From positions 1-64,000 of the forward strand of contig CAIWTJ010000096.1 of the NCBI GenBank assembly GCA_903915535.1: a stretch of DNA of 64,000 nucleotides. The letters run 5' to 3'. This document shows, piece by piece, positions 26,149-35,860 of the stretch. Both the position numbers and the translations under genes were made by a program. Within the stretch, counting starts at the first letter, position 1, and every line of letters starts with the position of its first letter. This DNA comes from Enhydrobacter aerosaccus. Its GTDB lineage: Bacteria; Pseudomonadota; Alphaproteobacteria; Reyranellales; Reyranellaceae. Under the pieces are notes generated by a model. That model was not told the origin of the DNA and did not search any database. It saw only the letters and a program-made list of their open reading frames with translations.

Positions 26149-26176
26149 TACCCGACTAACCTGCTAAAGATTGCGT

Positions 26177-26251
26177 AACAGCGGCAGCGCTGTTGCCCAA
26201 TTGCTTTAGAGAAAGGGGCGCCCCGGGAAACCGGTGGCGCCCCGATCTTTT
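26177..26251 (+). terminator. Two hairpins between bufferin copy 3 and bufB, the second terminator-like
   Basis: The first hairpin is AACAGCG/CGCTGTT with a GCAG loop. The second (26215-26243) pairs GGGGCGCC with GGCGCCCC and CCGG with CCGG around a GAAA tetraloop with a bulged T, followed by GATCTTTT. The T-tract is short, so partial termination is more likely than a full stop. Confidence 0.7.
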
Positions 26252-26278
26252 GGACCTATTTCTGGGGTAAGGTGGGGA

Positions 26279-27124
26279 ATGGTCACTGAAAAAGTCGATT
26301 TTGGCCTGGGCCTTCGGCCCGAGCATTTTGAAGAGATTGCCGCCAATCCCGGCCGAGTAAGCTGGTTCGAGGCGCTCTCCGAGAACTACATGGTCCCAGG
26401 CGGCAGCCCGTTGCACTGGCTCGACCAGATCCGCCGCGACTATCCGATGGCGCTGCATGGCGTGTCGCTGTCGATCGGCTCGATCGATCCCCTCGACACC
26501 ACCTATCTCGACGAGCTGAAGACGCTTGCAGATCGTGTGCAGCCGATGTGGATTTCCGACCATCTCTGCTTCACCGGCCTGCGCGGCATGAACATGCACG
26601 ACCTCCTGCCGCTGCCCTATACCGAGGAGGCGCTGAACCACGTGGCCGACCGCGTGATGCGCGTACAGGACCATCTCGGCCGCCGCCTCGTCCTCGAGAA
26701 CGTCTCGAGCTACGTCACCTATGCCGCCTCCGAGCTCAACGAGTGGGAGTTCATCGCCGAGCTCGCCAAGCGTTCGGACTGCGAGATCCTGCTCGATGTG
26801 AACAACGTCTATGTCAGCGCCTTCAATCACGAATTCGACGCCAGGACCTTCCTGCGCGCCATGCCGAAGGATCGCGTGCGCCAGTTCCACCTCGCCGGCC
26901 ACGAGCACCGCGGCACGCACATCGTCGACACGCACGATCATCCGATCGTGCCCGACGTGTGGGAGCTTTATGCCGAGGCCGTCCGGCTGTTCCCGAATGT
27001 GCCGACCATGATCGAACGCGACGCCAACATTCCGCCCTACGCGGAGCTGCTGGAGGAACTCGACGAGGCCCGGCGCATTGCGGAGCAAGTGCGGCGCGAG
27101 ACGGCGCCGAAAGCAGTGGCATGA
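26279..27124 (+). CDS. bufB: BufB, MNIO-family (DUF692) multinuclear iron oxidase
   Basis: The 281-residue TIM-barrel protein has the DUF692/MNIO signature: FGLGLRPEHFEEI at the N-terminus, His-60 (ALHGVSLSIGS), WISDHLCF, LVLENVSSY, LLDVNNVYVSAFNH, HLAGHEH and IVDTHDHPI, giving the His/Asp/Glu/Asn set that binds a multi-iron centre. Family members modify cysteines of small peptides; BufB makes thio-oxazoles in bufferins. The start ATG follows AGGTGGGG closely. It is coupled to bufC by an ATGA overlap. Its three candidate substrates lie directly upstream. Confidence 0.92.
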   Translation: MVTEKVDFGLGLRPEHFEEIAANPGRVSWFEALSENYMVPGGSPLHWLDQIRRDYPMALHGVSLSIGSIDPLDTTYLDELKTLADRVQPMWISDHLCFTGLRGMNMHDLLPLPYTEEALNHVADRVMRVQDHLGRRLVLENVSSYVTYAASELNEWEFIAELAKRSDCEILLDVNNVYVSAFNHEFDARTFLRAMPKDRVRQFHLAGHEHRGTHIVDTHDHPIVPDVWELYAEAVRLFPNVPTMIERDANIPPYAELLEELDEARRIAEQVRRETAPKAVA

Positions 27125-27921
27125 GCATCGTCTCGAATGCGGGATCGCTGGCCGATCTGCAGCGCGCCTTCCAGGACTATCTGCTGGAGAAGAGCGACGG
27201 CTTTGCGGCGGCGGTGCGCGACACGAAGAAGATCGACCGCGTCACCCTGCTCGGCGTCTATCGCGACGCCTACACGCTGCGCCTGATCGAAGTGCTGACA
27301 ATCGACTATCCCGGGCTGATGGGGATGGCCGGCCCCGCCGACTTCGACTACATGGCGCGCGCGTATATCGCGGCCCATCCCTCGCACCATCCGTCGGTCC
27401 GCTGGTTCGGACGCGGCCTCGCCGATTTCCTGGCGGCGACACCGCCGTTCAACGGCTCTCAGGCGGTGATCGACATGGCGCGCTTCGAATGGGCGATGGG
27501 CGATGCGTTCGACGCCCCCAATGCCCAGCCCATCGGCGCCGAGGCGCTGATGACCCTGCAGCCCGAGGCCTGGGAAACGCTGTCCTTTGCCGTGCTGCCC
27601 TCGCTTCATCGCCTGACGCTCACGTTCGACGTGCCGCAGGCCTGGCAGCGCCGCGACGAAGAGGAACCCGGCAATCTCGAGGTCGAACCGTCGGCGCGGC
27701 CGACGGACTGGGCGATCTGGCGGCCCGAGCGCATGACCAACTTCCGCTCGCTCGAAGCCGACGAGGCCGTCCTGCTCGACGCGCTGATCGAGGGGCGCCC
27801 CTTTCCCGAGCTGTGCGAAGCGATCGTGCCGATGGTCGGCGAGGATCAGGCCATGGCGCGCGCCGCCGGCCTCTTACGCGTGTGGGTCGAAGGCGGGATG
27901 ATCGCGTCCTTCGCCCACTGA
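27121..27921 (+). CDS. bufC: BufC, DUF2063-family partner of BufB
   Basis: The 266-residue protein starts SLADLQRAFQDYLLEKSD and contains LGVYRDAYTLRLIEVLTIDYPGL, the DUF2063 (MbnC/HvfC-like) N-terminal domain, followed by AYIAAHPSHHPSVRWFGRGLADFL. Family members form a complex with the MNIO enzyme and help bind the precursor peptide. It overlaps bufB by 4 bp. No DoxX-like bufD follows; the next feature is tRNA-Leu, 19 bp downstream. Confidence 0.9.
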   Translation: MSIVSNAGSLADLQRAFQDYLLEKSDGFAAAVRDTKKIDRVTLLGVYRDAYTLRLIEVLTIDYPGLMGMAGPADFDYMARAYIAAHPSHHPSVRWFGRGLADFLAATPPFNGSQAVIDMARFEWAMGDAFDAPNAQPIGAEALMTLQPEAWETLSFAVLPSLHRLTLTFDVPQAWQRRDEEEPGNLEVEPSARPTDWAIWRPERMTNFRSLEADEAVLLDALIEGRPFPELCEAIVPMVGEDQAMARAAGLLRVWVEGGMIASFAH

Positions 27922-27940
27922 CGCTGCAACTGCTCTCCGT

Positions 27941-28027
27941 GCCCGCTTGATGGAATTGGTAGACATACAGGACTTAAAATCCTGAGGCCGCAAGGCCGTG
28001 CCGGTTCAAGTCCGGCAGCGGGTACCA
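27941..28027 (+). tRNA. tRNA-Leu (anticodon UAA)
   Basis: The 87-nt class II tRNA has acceptor GCCCGCT pairing with AGCGGGT (closing G-U), the D-arm region GATGGAATTGGTAGACA typical of bacterial tRNA-Leu, anticodon stem CAGGA/TCCTG with loop CTTAAAA (TAA at 27975-27977), a variable arm GGCCGCAAGGCC, T-arm GCCGG-TTCAAGT-CCGGC, and an encoded CCA. It reads UUA leucine codons. Confidence 0.96.
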
Positions 28028-28048
28028 TCCAACGTTTCGTCCTCCAGG

Positions 28049-28813
28049 CTACTTGGCCTTGAGATCCGCCATCTCCTTCTTCACGCCGGCGATCATGCAG
28101 GAGATGTCGGAGGTGACCATCACCATGTCGAAGCCGCGCTTCACCGCGCCCGCCGCGAAGGCGCCGCTGGCGCAGTGCATCACGCACTTGATGCCGGCCT
28201 TGTGCGCCGCCGCCAGGATCTTGTCGCAGGTCGCCATATGCAGCGGGTCCGGATTGTCCGCGCGCGGCGGCATGCCGAGCGCGAAGGAAAGATCCGCCGG
28301 GCCGATATAGACGGCGTCGAGGCCGGGCGTGGCGCAGATCGCGTCGAGGTTGGCGATGCCTTCCTTGGTCTCGATCATGGCCATCACGATGATCTCGTCA
28401 TTGGCGTTCGCCACGTAGTCGGAGCCGCCGTACTGCGCGGCGCGGATCGGACCGTTCGACCGGAAGCCGACCGGCGGGAAACGGCAGGCAGCCACCGCGG
28501 CCGCGGCTTCCTTGGCGTTGTTGATCAGCGGCACGATGACGCCGTAGGCGCCCAGATCGAGGGCGCGCATGATGTCGTTGGGGTTGTTCCAGTTGACGCG
28601 CACGAACGGCACCACGTCGGTCTGCGAGATCGCCTGCAGCATCGGCAGGACGTTGTTCATTTCGTTGGTGCCGTGCTGGAGGTCGACCGTGAGGGCGTCG
28701 AAGCCGCCCTGGCGCGCCATCACCTCGGCGGTGAAGCTGTGGCCCACCGACAGCCAACCCATGGTCGCGCACTTCTTGGCGGCCCAAATTTCCTTGATCT
28801 TGTTCTTTCGCAC
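28049..28813 (-). CDS. HpcH/HpaI family aldolase
   Basis: The 254-residue TIM-barrel class II pyruvate aldolase has VDLQHGTNEM near residue 43, the substrate-binding GFRSNGPIRA, the metal ligand Glu in VMAMIETKEG and Asp in VYIGPADLSFALG. Relatives cleave 4-hydroxy-2-oxoheptanedioate or related 2-keto-4-hydroxy acids to pyruvate and an aldehyde. The substrate is not given by its neighbours, a tRNA on one side and a tRNA-like fragment on the other. Confidence 0.87.
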   Translation of the reverse strand: MRKNKIKEIWAAKKCATMGWLSVGHSFTAEVMARQGGFDALTVDLQHGTNEMNNVLPMLQAISQTDVVPFVRVNWNNPNDIMRALDLGAYGVIVPLINNAKEAAAAVAACRFPPVGFRSNGPIRAAQYGGSDYVANANDEIIVMAMIETKEGIANLDAICATPGLDAVYIGPADLSFALGMPPRADNPDPLHMATCDKILAAAHKAGIKCVMHCASGAFAAGAVKRGFDMVMVTSDISCMIAGVKKEMADLKAK

Positions 28814-28886
28814 GGCCGGTCCTCCCGCTTATGTGTCGGTCCATAGGGCACGATCGAACGATCCATTTCAACTCTTACGAAGCGCT

Positions 28887-28911
28887 GCCGGTTCAATTCC
28901 GGCAGGAGGTA
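28887..28911 (+). pseudogene. tRNA-like 3' fragment (T-arm only)
   Basis: GCCGG-TTCAATT-CCGGC is a perfect T-arm followed by AGGAGGTA, like the 3' end of a tRNA without CCA. Upstream there is no matching acceptor strand, D-arm or clear anticodon arm, so it is not an intact tRNA. It may be a tRNA remnant or a chance hairpin. Confidence 0.4.
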
Positions 28912-28925
28912 TCGGCGACGACCGC

Positions 28926-29983
<1,058 letters not shown>

Positions 29984-29987
<4 letters not shown>

Positions 29988-30796
29988 GTCAGCCGGGGCC
30001 CGCGGCGCAGCGCGAGATCGGCAACCAGCACCAGCAGCGCGAACAGGAAGCACACGCTGGCGATCGCCGCGATCGTGGGATCGAAATCGCCCATCACGTT
30101 CGACCACATCTGCACCGCCACCGGCCGCACGCGGGCCGAGCTCACGAAGAGCGAGACGATCAGCTCGTCGAACGACAGGATCATCGCGACCAGCAGCGAT
30201 GACAGCACGGCCGGCAGGATGAGCGGCAGCGTGATGCGGCGGAAGGTCGCCCAGGGCGGCGCGCCCAAGGTCGAGGCGGCCTGCTCGAGCCGCGAGTCCT
30301 GCACGCGCAGCGCCGACGATACGGTCGCGAGCACGTACGGCAGGTTGAGCACGGTATGGCCGATCACGAGGCCGGTCAGCGTGCCGTTGAGGCCAAGACC
30401 GCGGTAGATGCCGAACAATGCCGCCGCCGTGATCATGCCCGGCACGATGATCGGCAGCATAAGGCAGGCCATGACGAGCCGCGCGCCGGGTATCCGGCCT
30501 CGCACCAGCGCATAGGCGGCAGCGGTGCCCATGATCGTCGCCAGTAGCGCGGCCGGCACCATCATCTCCACGCTCACCACCAGCGCATTGATCCAGGCCG
30601 GCGTCGAGAAGAGCTGGACATACCAGCGCAGCGACAGGCCGGGCGGCGGGAATTGCAGGAAGGGCGCGGAACTGAAGGAGATGATCACCACGACGAAAAG
30701 CGGCGCGAGCAGGAACACCGCGACAAGCAGACAGAGCGTGCCGCGCACGATCCGCCACGGTGCCATGCCGTCCTGATTCATGACGAGGCGGGTCAT
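29984..30796 (-). CDS. ABC transporter permease, PotC-like
   Basis: The 270-residue inner membrane permease has six hydrophobic helices and the EAA coupling loop EQAASTLGAPPWATFRRITLPLILP. FDELIVSLFVS near residue 205 is typical of PotC/PotI. Both ends overlap neighbouring genes as ATGA, so it is translationally coupled within the operon. Confidence 0.9.
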
Positions 30797-31626
30797 CGCG
30801 CGATCTCCTTCAGCCCGACCGTGAGCTGCAGCAGCAGGAGCAGCACGGCCGTGGCGCCGAGCAGCACGATCGACAGCGCCCCCGCGACGCCCCAGTTGCC
30901 GAAGGTCGCGATCTGGTCCTGGATCAGCTGCGCGATCATCTGCTGGCGCGCGCCGCCCAGCATCGCCGGAATGATGTAGTAGCCGAGCGTGCTCACGAAC
31001 ACGAGCGTGGCGCCGGTCACCAGGCCCGGCAAGGTGAGCGGCAGGTAGACCCTGAAAAACGACCGCACCGGCGACGCTCCCAAGGTCGAGGCGGCGCGCA
31101 TGTAAGCCGGATCGATGCGCGCCATCGACGAATAGAGCGGGAAGATCACGAACGGCAGGAGGACCTGCACGCAGCCCGCCAGCAGGCCGGTGATGTTGTA
31201 GAGCAGCGGCAGCGGCTCCTCGACAATACCGAAGCCCAGCAGGAACGAATTGATGACGCCATGGCGTTGCAGCAGGATCGCTGTCGCGAAGGCGCGCACC
31301 AGCAGGCTGGTCCAGAAAGGCACCAGCACGAGGAAGATCAGCCAGCGCCGCATCTGCGGCGAGCCGTGCGCCATCAGGTGGGCGACCGGAAAGGCCAGCA
31401 GCACGGTGACCGGCGTCACGATCGCCGCGATCCACAGCGTGTTGCCCATCACGCGCATGTACACCGGCCGTTGCCACAGCAGCTCGAAGTTCTGGAAACC
31501 CGGCTGCGGATCGGTGAAGGCGCGAGACAGCAGCCATCCCACCGGCAGCAGGAAGGCGACGCCGATCGTCAGAGCGGCCGGCAGCAGAAGCCAGGCCTTG
31601 CGGTCCAGCCTCAGGCGAGCTTCCAC
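30793..31626 (-). CDS. ABC transporter permease, PotB-like
   Basis: The 277-residue permease has six helices and an EAA loop MRAASTLGASPVRSFFRVYLPLTLPG. The preferred start is the GTG at 31626, which overlaps the SBP gene by 16 bp. The track ORF begins 95 codons earlier inside the SBP gene, and that part is a shadow. It pairs with the PotC-like protein to form the membrane channel. Confidence 0.88.
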   Translation of the reverse strand: MEARLRLDRKAWLLLPAALTIGVAFLLPVGWLLSRAFTDPQPGFQNFELLWQRPVYMRVMGNTLWIAAIVTPVTVLLAFPVAHLMAHGSPQMRRWLIFLVLVPFWTSLLVRAFATAILLQRHGVINSFLLGFGIVEEPLPLLYNITGLLAGCVQVLLPFVIFPLYSSMARIDPAYMRAASTLGASPVRSFFRVYLPLTLPGLVTGATLVFVSTLGYYIIPAMLGGARQQMIAQLIQDQIATFGNWGVAGALSIVLLGATAVLLLLLQLTVGLKEIAR

Positions 31627-32657
31627 GCCGTCCAACGCTCCGTCAGATCCTTGAGATGGTCGCGCCAGTAGAGCTGGCTCATCACGAAGCCCTTGGCGAT
31701 GTTGTCGGGCGTGGTGCACAGCCACGGCACGACCTTTGGATCGACGTCCTTCACCGCGGCAAGGTTGGTCGGCGAATAGGCGATCAGGTTGGCGACCTTC
31801 GTCTGGTTCTCCGCCATCGTCATGGTGTCGATCAGGCGCATCGCGGCCGCACGGTTCTTGCTGCCCTTCGGCACCACCAGGTAGTCGACTGCCTGGATGT
31901 TCTGCTCCCACGACAGGGCGATCTTGGCGCCCTTTTGCGCGGCATCGTAGACGCGACCGTTCAGGATGATGCCCATCGTCACCTCGCGGTCGACGAAGAG
32001 CTGCTGGCTCTGCGAGTTGGTCGTCCAGAACACGGTCTGCGCCTTGATCTGGTCGAGCTTCTTGAAGGCGCGGTCGACGTCGAGCGGATAGAGCTTGTCC
32101 GGCGCCACGCCGTCGGCCAGCAGCGCGACTTCGAGCGAGGCCACCGGCTGGTCGAGCACGGTGCGCTTGCCCGGGAATTTCTTGAGGTCGAACAGGTCGG
32201 CCCAGGTCGTTGGTGCGCCGTTGGCGTAGGCCGCCGTGCTGTAGCCGAGATTGTACGACCAGACGATGCAGCCCACGCCGTATTCATGGACGAAGCGCGG
32301 ATCGAGCCGGCCGACATTGACCAGCTTGGTATCGATCTTCTCCAGCAGGCCATCCTTTGCCGCGACCTCGAGAAATCCGCCGGTCACGTCGACGACGTCC
32401 CAGTCGGGCGAGCCGCTGCCCGCCATGGCGCGGAACTTGGCGACATTCATCGGCCCGTCCTGCACGACGGTCGCACCGGTCGCCTTGGCGAAGGGCTCGC
32501 AGTAGCTCACCTTCTCGGCGTCCTGGTACGCACCGCCCCAGCTCGCGAACACGACCGTGGTGCCCTTGAGATCGTTGGCGCCCTGCGCGCGGGCCGCGAA
32601 CGGTGTCGCGGCGATGGCGGCAGCGCCTGCCATGAGAGAACGGCGTGTGGTCGACAT
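31611..32657 (-). CDS. ABC transporter substrate-binding protein, PotD-like
   Basis: The 348-residue periplasmic protein starts MSTTRRSLMAGAAAIAATPFAARAQG, a signal with a twin-arginine that suggests Tat or Sec export. VVFASWGGAYQDAEKVSYCEPF at the mature N-terminus and DQPVASLEVALLADG mark the PotD/extracellular solute-binding family 1/6 group. The ligand may be a polyamine or related amine, not provable here. The second ATG is chosen because GGGGAG lies at normal distance from it. Confidence 0.88.
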   Translation of the reverse strand: MSTTRRSLMAGAAAIAATPFAARAQGANDLKGTTVVFASWGGAYQDAEKVSYCEPFAKATGATVVQDGPMNVAKFRAMAGSGSPDWDVVDVTGGFLEVAAKDGLLEKIDTKLVNVGRLDPRFVHEYGVGCIVWSYNLGYSTAAYANGAPTTWADLFDLKKFPGKRTVLDQPVASLEVALLADGVAPDKLYPLDVDRAFKKLDQIKAQTVFWTTNSQSQQLFVDREVTMGIILNGRVYDAAQKGAKIALSWEQNIQAVDYLVVPKGSKNRAAAMRLIDTMTMAENQTKVANLIAYSPTNLAAVKDVDPKVVPWLCTTPDNIAKGFVMSQLYWRDHLKDLTERWTAWKLA

Positions 32658-32674
32658 CGTCATGAACTCCCCAA

Positions 32675-33982
32675 TCAGCTTCTGAGATTCTCGCGCAATG
32701 TGCGCCCGGTATACTCCGTGCGGAAGAGGCCGCGCCGCTGCAATTCCGGCACGACGCTCCGGCAGAATTGCTCGAACATGCCTGGAAAGTTCACCGGTGC
32801 CACCACGAAGCCGTCGCAGGCGCCGGACTCGAAGATGTCCTGCAGGCGATCGGCCACCATCTCGGCGGTACCGACAAGCTCGCGGCCCTTGCCGCGCTCG
32901 GCCGCGACCTGCGTCAGGCTGAGCCCCTGCGCTTTCATCTGCTGTTGCAGCACGTCCTCGGTGCCCTTCATGCCCTGGTTGCCTTGGAGGTCGGCCAACT
33001 TCACGCCCTCCTTGAGCTTTGTGATGTCGGCGCCGAGGCCGCTCGAAGTCGCGGCGCGGTTGAGCTCCGGACTGATCAGGCTGTCCATGAAGGCTGCCCG
33101 CTCGCGCGCGATCGACTCCGTCTCGCCGATGACGACCGAGACGCTCGGCAGGATGGCGCACTCTTCCGGCGCCCGCCCCAGCGCCTGCATTCGCGTCTTG
33201 AGATCGTCGTAGAACGCGATCATCTCGTCCTTGCCGCGCTGGATGGTGAAGACCACCTCGGCCCAACGCGCGGCGAAGTCGCGCCCGCGGTCGGAGCTGC
33301 CGGCCTGCATGATGACGGGATGGCCCTGCGGGCTGCGCGGGATCGATAGCGGACCGCGGGTCTTGATCCAGCGGCCCTTGTAGTTCGCGTAGTGCACCTT
33401 CGAAGGATCGGCGAACACGCCGGCCTTCTTGTCGAGCACGAAGGCGCCCTCGTCCCAGCCGTTCCACAGCGCAAAGCAGGCCTCGAGCACCTCGTCGGCA
33501 CGGTCGTAGCGCAACTCGCGCGGCGGCAACTCGTCGAGGCCTGCGTTGCGCGCTTCGAGGTCGGTGGCCGACGTCACGACATTCCACGCCACGCGGCCCT
33601 TGCTCATGACGTCGAGCGAGGCGAGCCAGCGCGCGAGGTGATAGGCGGAGTGGAAGCTGGTCGAAAGCGTGGCCCCCAACCCGAGGTGCCGGGTCGCCGC
33701 AGCCATCACCGGCAGCACGACAGTGGGATCGAGGAACGAGATCTGGCCGCCGCCCCGCACATAGGCATCGTAACTGTCGCCGTGGATGTCGTAGAGGCCG
33801 AACAGATCGGCGAAGAAGCAGCCGTCGAACTTTGCCGCCTCGAGCTGGCGCGCGATCAGCTCGTAGCGGCTGGGCTCCAGGATGTCGTCGAGAGTGGACT
33901 CGGGATGGCGCCAGCCGCCGGTGTGCATCGCCGTCGGGCCGGTCTTCAGGTACGCGATCAGATGCATCTGGCGTCTGGTCAT
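32675..33982 (-). CDS. NtaA/SnaA/DszA-type FMN-dependent monooxygenase
   Basis: The 435-residue bacterial luciferase-like TIM barrel starts MTRRQMHLIAYLKTGPTAMHTGGWRHP and has FFADLFGLYDIHGDSYDAYVRGG, a long insert (VLDKKAGVFADPSKVHYANYKG) and PVIMQAGSSDRGRDFAARWAEVVFT, all typical of the nitrilotriacetate/dibenzothiophene sulfone monooxygenase branch that uses reduced FMN. A GTG eight codons upstream is an alternative start. It precedes the PotD-like gene by 17 bp in the same direction, so the importer may supply its substrate. Confidence 0.88.
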   Translation of the reverse strand: MTRRQMHLIAYLKTGPTAMHTGGWRHPESTLDDILEPSRYELIARQLEAAKFDGCFFADLFGLYDIHGDSYDAYVRGGGQISFLDPTVVLPVMAAATRHLGLGATLSTSFHSAYHLARWLASLDVMSKGRVAWNVVTSATDLEARNAGLDELPPRELRYDRADEVLEACFALWNGWDEGAFVLDKKAGVFADPSKVHYANYKGRWIKTRGPLSIPRSPQGHPVIMQAGSSDRGRDFAARWAEVVFTIQRGKDEMIAFYDDLKTRMQALGRAPEECAILPSVSVVIGETESIARERAAFMDSLISPELNRAATSSGLGADITKLKEGVKLADLQGNQGMKGTEDVLQQQMKAQGLSLTQVAAERGKGRELVGTAEMVADRLQDIFESGACDGFVVAPVNFPGMFEQFCRSVVPELQRRGLFRTEYTGRTLRENLRS

Positions 33983-34064
33983 CGCGGCAGTATTGCGGAT
34001 GGACACCGGCTTTGCAGCCTTTTTGCGCGTGTACGAACGAATTGCGGTGGATTTCTGCCGCGCC

Positions 34065-35738
34065 TCAGGGCGCCCGGCACTCGAAGGACCGAGCGCTTTC
34101 GACGTCCCCGTCCACGTATCGGGCGATCTTCGGCCAGGGACAAAGCGGCCGCGTGCGCGCCGGGGTCCAGTCCGCCGGGATCTCCTTGTTGGCGGGATTT
34201 ACCGACGCCACGATCCGCTCGGGCGCGACGCCCTTCTCGACCCAGTCGGTCAATGCCGACAGCGCATCGAATTTCTCGAGCCCCACGCCGCCGCCGCAGT
34301 GCGTGATGCCGGGAAGCGTGAAGAGACGGGCGAAGCCCTGGGCGTTGCCGCCCGCGTTGGCGTCGAGCTTCCCGTACCAGTCGATCGTGTCGTTGACTGA
34401 GAACACGGGATCGGCCTGGCCGTGGAACAGGATCATTTTGCGCCGTGTCCCCTGGAGCCCGACCAGTTTCGGATTGGCGGCATCGGGCGGCGCCATGAAG
34501 TCCATGGCAGACTCCGGATAGGCGGCATCCCTGGCGAAGATCTTCGGTGCGTCCTTGTCGAAATCGAATTTGAGCAGCGAGGCGATCAGCCCGTCGTTGG
34601 TTCCGTCGACCTTGGACGGCGGCGTCGTGAAGATGTAGCCCAGGGACGCAGCGCCCATGGTGGCAATCGCGGAATGGTTGCCCCAGGCCGGAAGGGGACT
34701 CTCCACCTTCCAGAACCGCCAGTTGCCCATGCCGACGCCGCCATCAGCCGGCCAGTCGGAATAGAGCGCCTGCCCCTTCGAATTGCGCGGACCGGCAAAG
34801 ATCTTCTTGAGGGCGGCGACCTTCACCGCAGGCAGGCAGCCCTCGCTGGCTCCGGCAGCGCACTGCAGCGTGGAGAAATCGAAGACTTTCTGACAAGCCG
34901 CGAGATTGGCGGTAATGCCGTCCTTGAGGCCGTCCAGCGCATCGCAGGCCTCAACGATCTTCGCCGAGATGAGCCTGGCATCGTCGCGGGTAATGGACTT
35001 GCGCACGTCCCGATCGATCGTGGTGAAGGCCTGCACGTCCCACGCATGCTGGATCGCGGCCTTGGGCAGGTTGAACCCCGGGTTGCCCGCGAGGAAGCCG
35101 TCATAGGCCTCCGGCATGCGGCTGGCCGCAACCATCGTGTGACGGCCCCCATTGGAGCAGCCGTACATGTAGGAGTACTCAGGCTTGCGGCCGTAATGCG
35201 CGGCAATGATCGCCTTGGCGATCGGCGACAGCGTCATGTCGGCGGAATATCCATAGTCGCGCCGTGCCTGCGCATCGAGGCCGAACGCGGCGCCTCCCGC
35301 GAGGCCCAGGTCCTTGTTCGCAGGGTCGGAGCCCGCATGTCCGGAGTCGGAACTCAGCACCGCGAAGCCCCGCGCGAGAGGCGTCGTGCCTCCAGACGCC
35401 ATCGCATCAGCCTTGTCGCCGAGCGCCGGCACGACGACGCCGTCGTTGCCCCCGTTCACCTGATGCAGGAACCGGCCGTTCCACTCCACCGGCAGACGCA
35501 TCTCGAACTGGATCGCGTAGGCCTTGCCGTCGGCGCCGGTCCGCTCGCCGACCTTGCCTGTCAGGATGCAGTGCTTCGGCAAGCCCTTGTCGGCCTCCTG
35601 CATCTTGCTCCCCGTGATCACCGCGCCGGCGAGGCCGGCAGTCGACGTTGTGACAGGCGTGCAGCTCTCCGATTGAGCGAGCGCCAGACCCGGCAACGCC
35701 AAAATGACCGTCAAGATCGAACCGAAAGGTCGAACCAT
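34065..35738 (-). CDS. Tannase/feruloyl esterase family secreted hydrolase
   Basis: The 557-residue protein has signal MVRPFGSILTVILALPGLALA. The nucleophile elbow is GCSNGGRH, the Asp lies in LFHGQADPVFS and the His in PGITHCGGG, the tannase family triad. A Cys pair around the nucleophile and His (YGCS and HCGG) is the family's CS-D-HC arrangement. It cleaves esters of phenolic acids in the periplasm or outside; the natural substrate is unknown. The start at MVRPFGS is chosen for the signal peptide. Confidence 0.87.
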   Translation of the reverse strand: MVRPFGSILTVILALPGLALAQSESCTPVTTSTAGLAGAVITGSKMQEADKGLPKHCILTGKVGERTGADGKAYAIQFEMRLPVEWNGRFLHQVNGGNDGVVVPALGDKADAMASGGTTPLARGFAVLSSDSGHAGSDPANKDLGLAGGAAFGLDAQARRDYGYSADMTLSPIAKAIIAAHYGRKPEYSYMYGCSNGGRHTMVAASRMPEAYDGFLAGNPGFNLPKAAIQHAWDVQAFTTIDRDVRKSITRDDARLISAKIVEACDALDGLKDGITANLAACQKVFDFSTLQCAAGASEGCLPAVKVAALKKIFAGPRNSKGQALYSDWPADGGVGMGNWRFWKVESPLPAWGNHSAIATMGAASLGYIFTTPPSKVDGTNDGLIASLLKFDFDKDAPKIFARDAAYPESAMDFMAPPDAANPKLVGLQGTRRKMILFHGQADPVFSVNDTIDWYGKLDANAGGNAQGFARLFTLPGITHCGGGVGLEKFDALSALTDWVEKGVAPERIVASVNPANKEIPADWTPARTRPLCPWPKIARYVDGDVESARSFECRAP

Positions 35739-35860
35739 CCGCCGCCTCCCCCCCCTTGCCCTTTCGGCCACAATCCACCGCGCCCTCGCCTCTTTCAAGC
35801 CATCACTCCAGGCAACCCGCGGTGACCGGCGCCGTTCCTCTTTCACCACAGGAGGGAAAG

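Noticed and set aside
28820-28911. Intact second tRNA gene
   Set aside because: Only the T-arm and a few 3' bases fit; no acceptor partner, D-arm or CCA is present.
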